From: an uncultured Clostridia bacterium
Lineage (GTDB): Bacteria; Bacillota; Clostridia; Oscillospirales; Oscillospiraceae
DNA: 35,240 nucleotides
Assembly (NCBI GenBank): GCA_947167725.1
Contig: CAMVJF010000002.1
Location: forward strand, 1 to 35,240
Reading direction: 5' to 3'
The translations under genes and the position numbers were made by a program. Under the pieces are notes generated by a model, which worked only from the letters and a program-made list of their open reading frames with translations, searched no databases and was not told where the DNA came from. Positions 35,158 through 35,240 of the stretch are shown here, in pieces. The number at the start of each line of letters is the position of its first letter. Within the stretch, counting starts at the first letter, position 1.

Positions 35158-35240
35158 TCATTGATTATTTACATCTTCTCCCCGCCGCACACGCTGGAAG
35201 AATTCCGGGATCCGGAATTTTTCCCGCGTGTGCTCAAGGC
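35158..35240 (-). CDS. 3' end of a truncated gene at the window edge
   Basis: On the minus strand a frame runs in from the right edge for 26 residues (LEHTREKFRIPEFFQRVRRG, then EDVNNQ) to TGA at 35158-35160. It is charged and helix-like and has the right direction for the late operon. The DNA is partly palindromic, so the plus strand is open too (FSPPHTLEEFRDPEFF). Low certainty which is real. Confidence 0.35.
   Translation of the reverse strand, partial: LEHTREKFRIPEFFQRVRRGEDVNNQ

Noticed and set aside
35161..35240. Plus-strand partial gene (FSPPHTLEEFRDPEFF)
   Set aside because: The region is partly palindromic so both strands are open; late genes run on the minus strand and a minus frame with a stop fits better. 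Neither is secure.

Overview
The window is almost entirely one temperate tailed phage (siphovirus-type, HK97-fold head) of about 34.8 kb. It is GC-rich and coded mostly on the minus strand. Strong GGAGG-type ribosome binding sites, an Ltp-type lipoprotein, an NlpC/P60-like lysin and tail-fibre families familiar from gut Clostridia point to a high-GC Firmicute host (Oscillospiraceae-like). That host call is inference from family resemblance, not from a search. Bases 1-395 do not belong to it. They are AT-rich and encode, on the minus strand, a piece of a Methanobrevibacter/Methanosphaera-type adhesin-like protein. The abrupt change at about 396-402 is most simply a chimeric assembly join from a gut or rumen metagenome.

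Layout. (1) 399-2870, minus: HNH nuclease, a terminator, a KTR-type zinc protein, an HUH rolling-circle-type endonuclease and several small phage proteins. (2) 2867-9227, minus: a partition and replication block with ParB-like and ParA proteins, small proteins, a DnaB-type helicase and a replication initiator carrying palindromes plus an AT-rich stretch inside its own gene (a lambda-O-like origin candidate), then a Gly-X repeat protein and its usual partner. (3) 9266-11658, minus: early regulators and small genes, peppered with short palindromic repeats. (4) 11659-11862: a divergent switch with one promoter each way and two matching operator-like sites. (5) 11863-14370, plus: XRE repressor, Ltp-like superinfection-exclusion lipoprotein and tyrosine integrase, followed by an attachment site that is the 3' part of a tRNA-Thr(CGU) gene, and a bidirectional terminator. 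(6) 14599-35240, minus; transcription runs from high to low coordinates: small Cys protein, ParB-like/DNA methylase (frameshifted at a G9 tract), small terminase, second small-terminase-like protein, large terminase, portal, Cys-rich protein, protease, capsid with an Ig-like tail, glycosyltransferase, connectors, tail tube, frameshifting tail chaperones, tape measure, tail tip, fibres, lysin and holin.

Because the integrase and attachment site are internal, with head, tail and lysis genes directly beyond them, the sequence represents the circular or packaged form (attP), not an integrated prophage. In the circle the right end should lie near the left end, giving the usual order HNH, terminase, portal, protease, capsid. 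The phage has both an integrase and a ParA/ParB pair, so it may be able to persist either integrated or as an episome.

The strongest sequence-level signals are: six copies of a palindromic element with compensatory stem changes, always at gene 3' ends; a textbook -1 frameshift site with a 10-bp hairpin in the tail chaperone gene; palindromes with an adjacent AT-rich stretch inside the initiator gene; a G9 tract that breaks the methylase; a hexanucleotide array encoding about 32 Gly-(Ser/Tyr/Asp) pairs; and an Ig-domain capsid next to a glycosyltransferase gene. Coordinates and motifs were read by eye; family names rest on recognised motifs and gene order, not on database searches.
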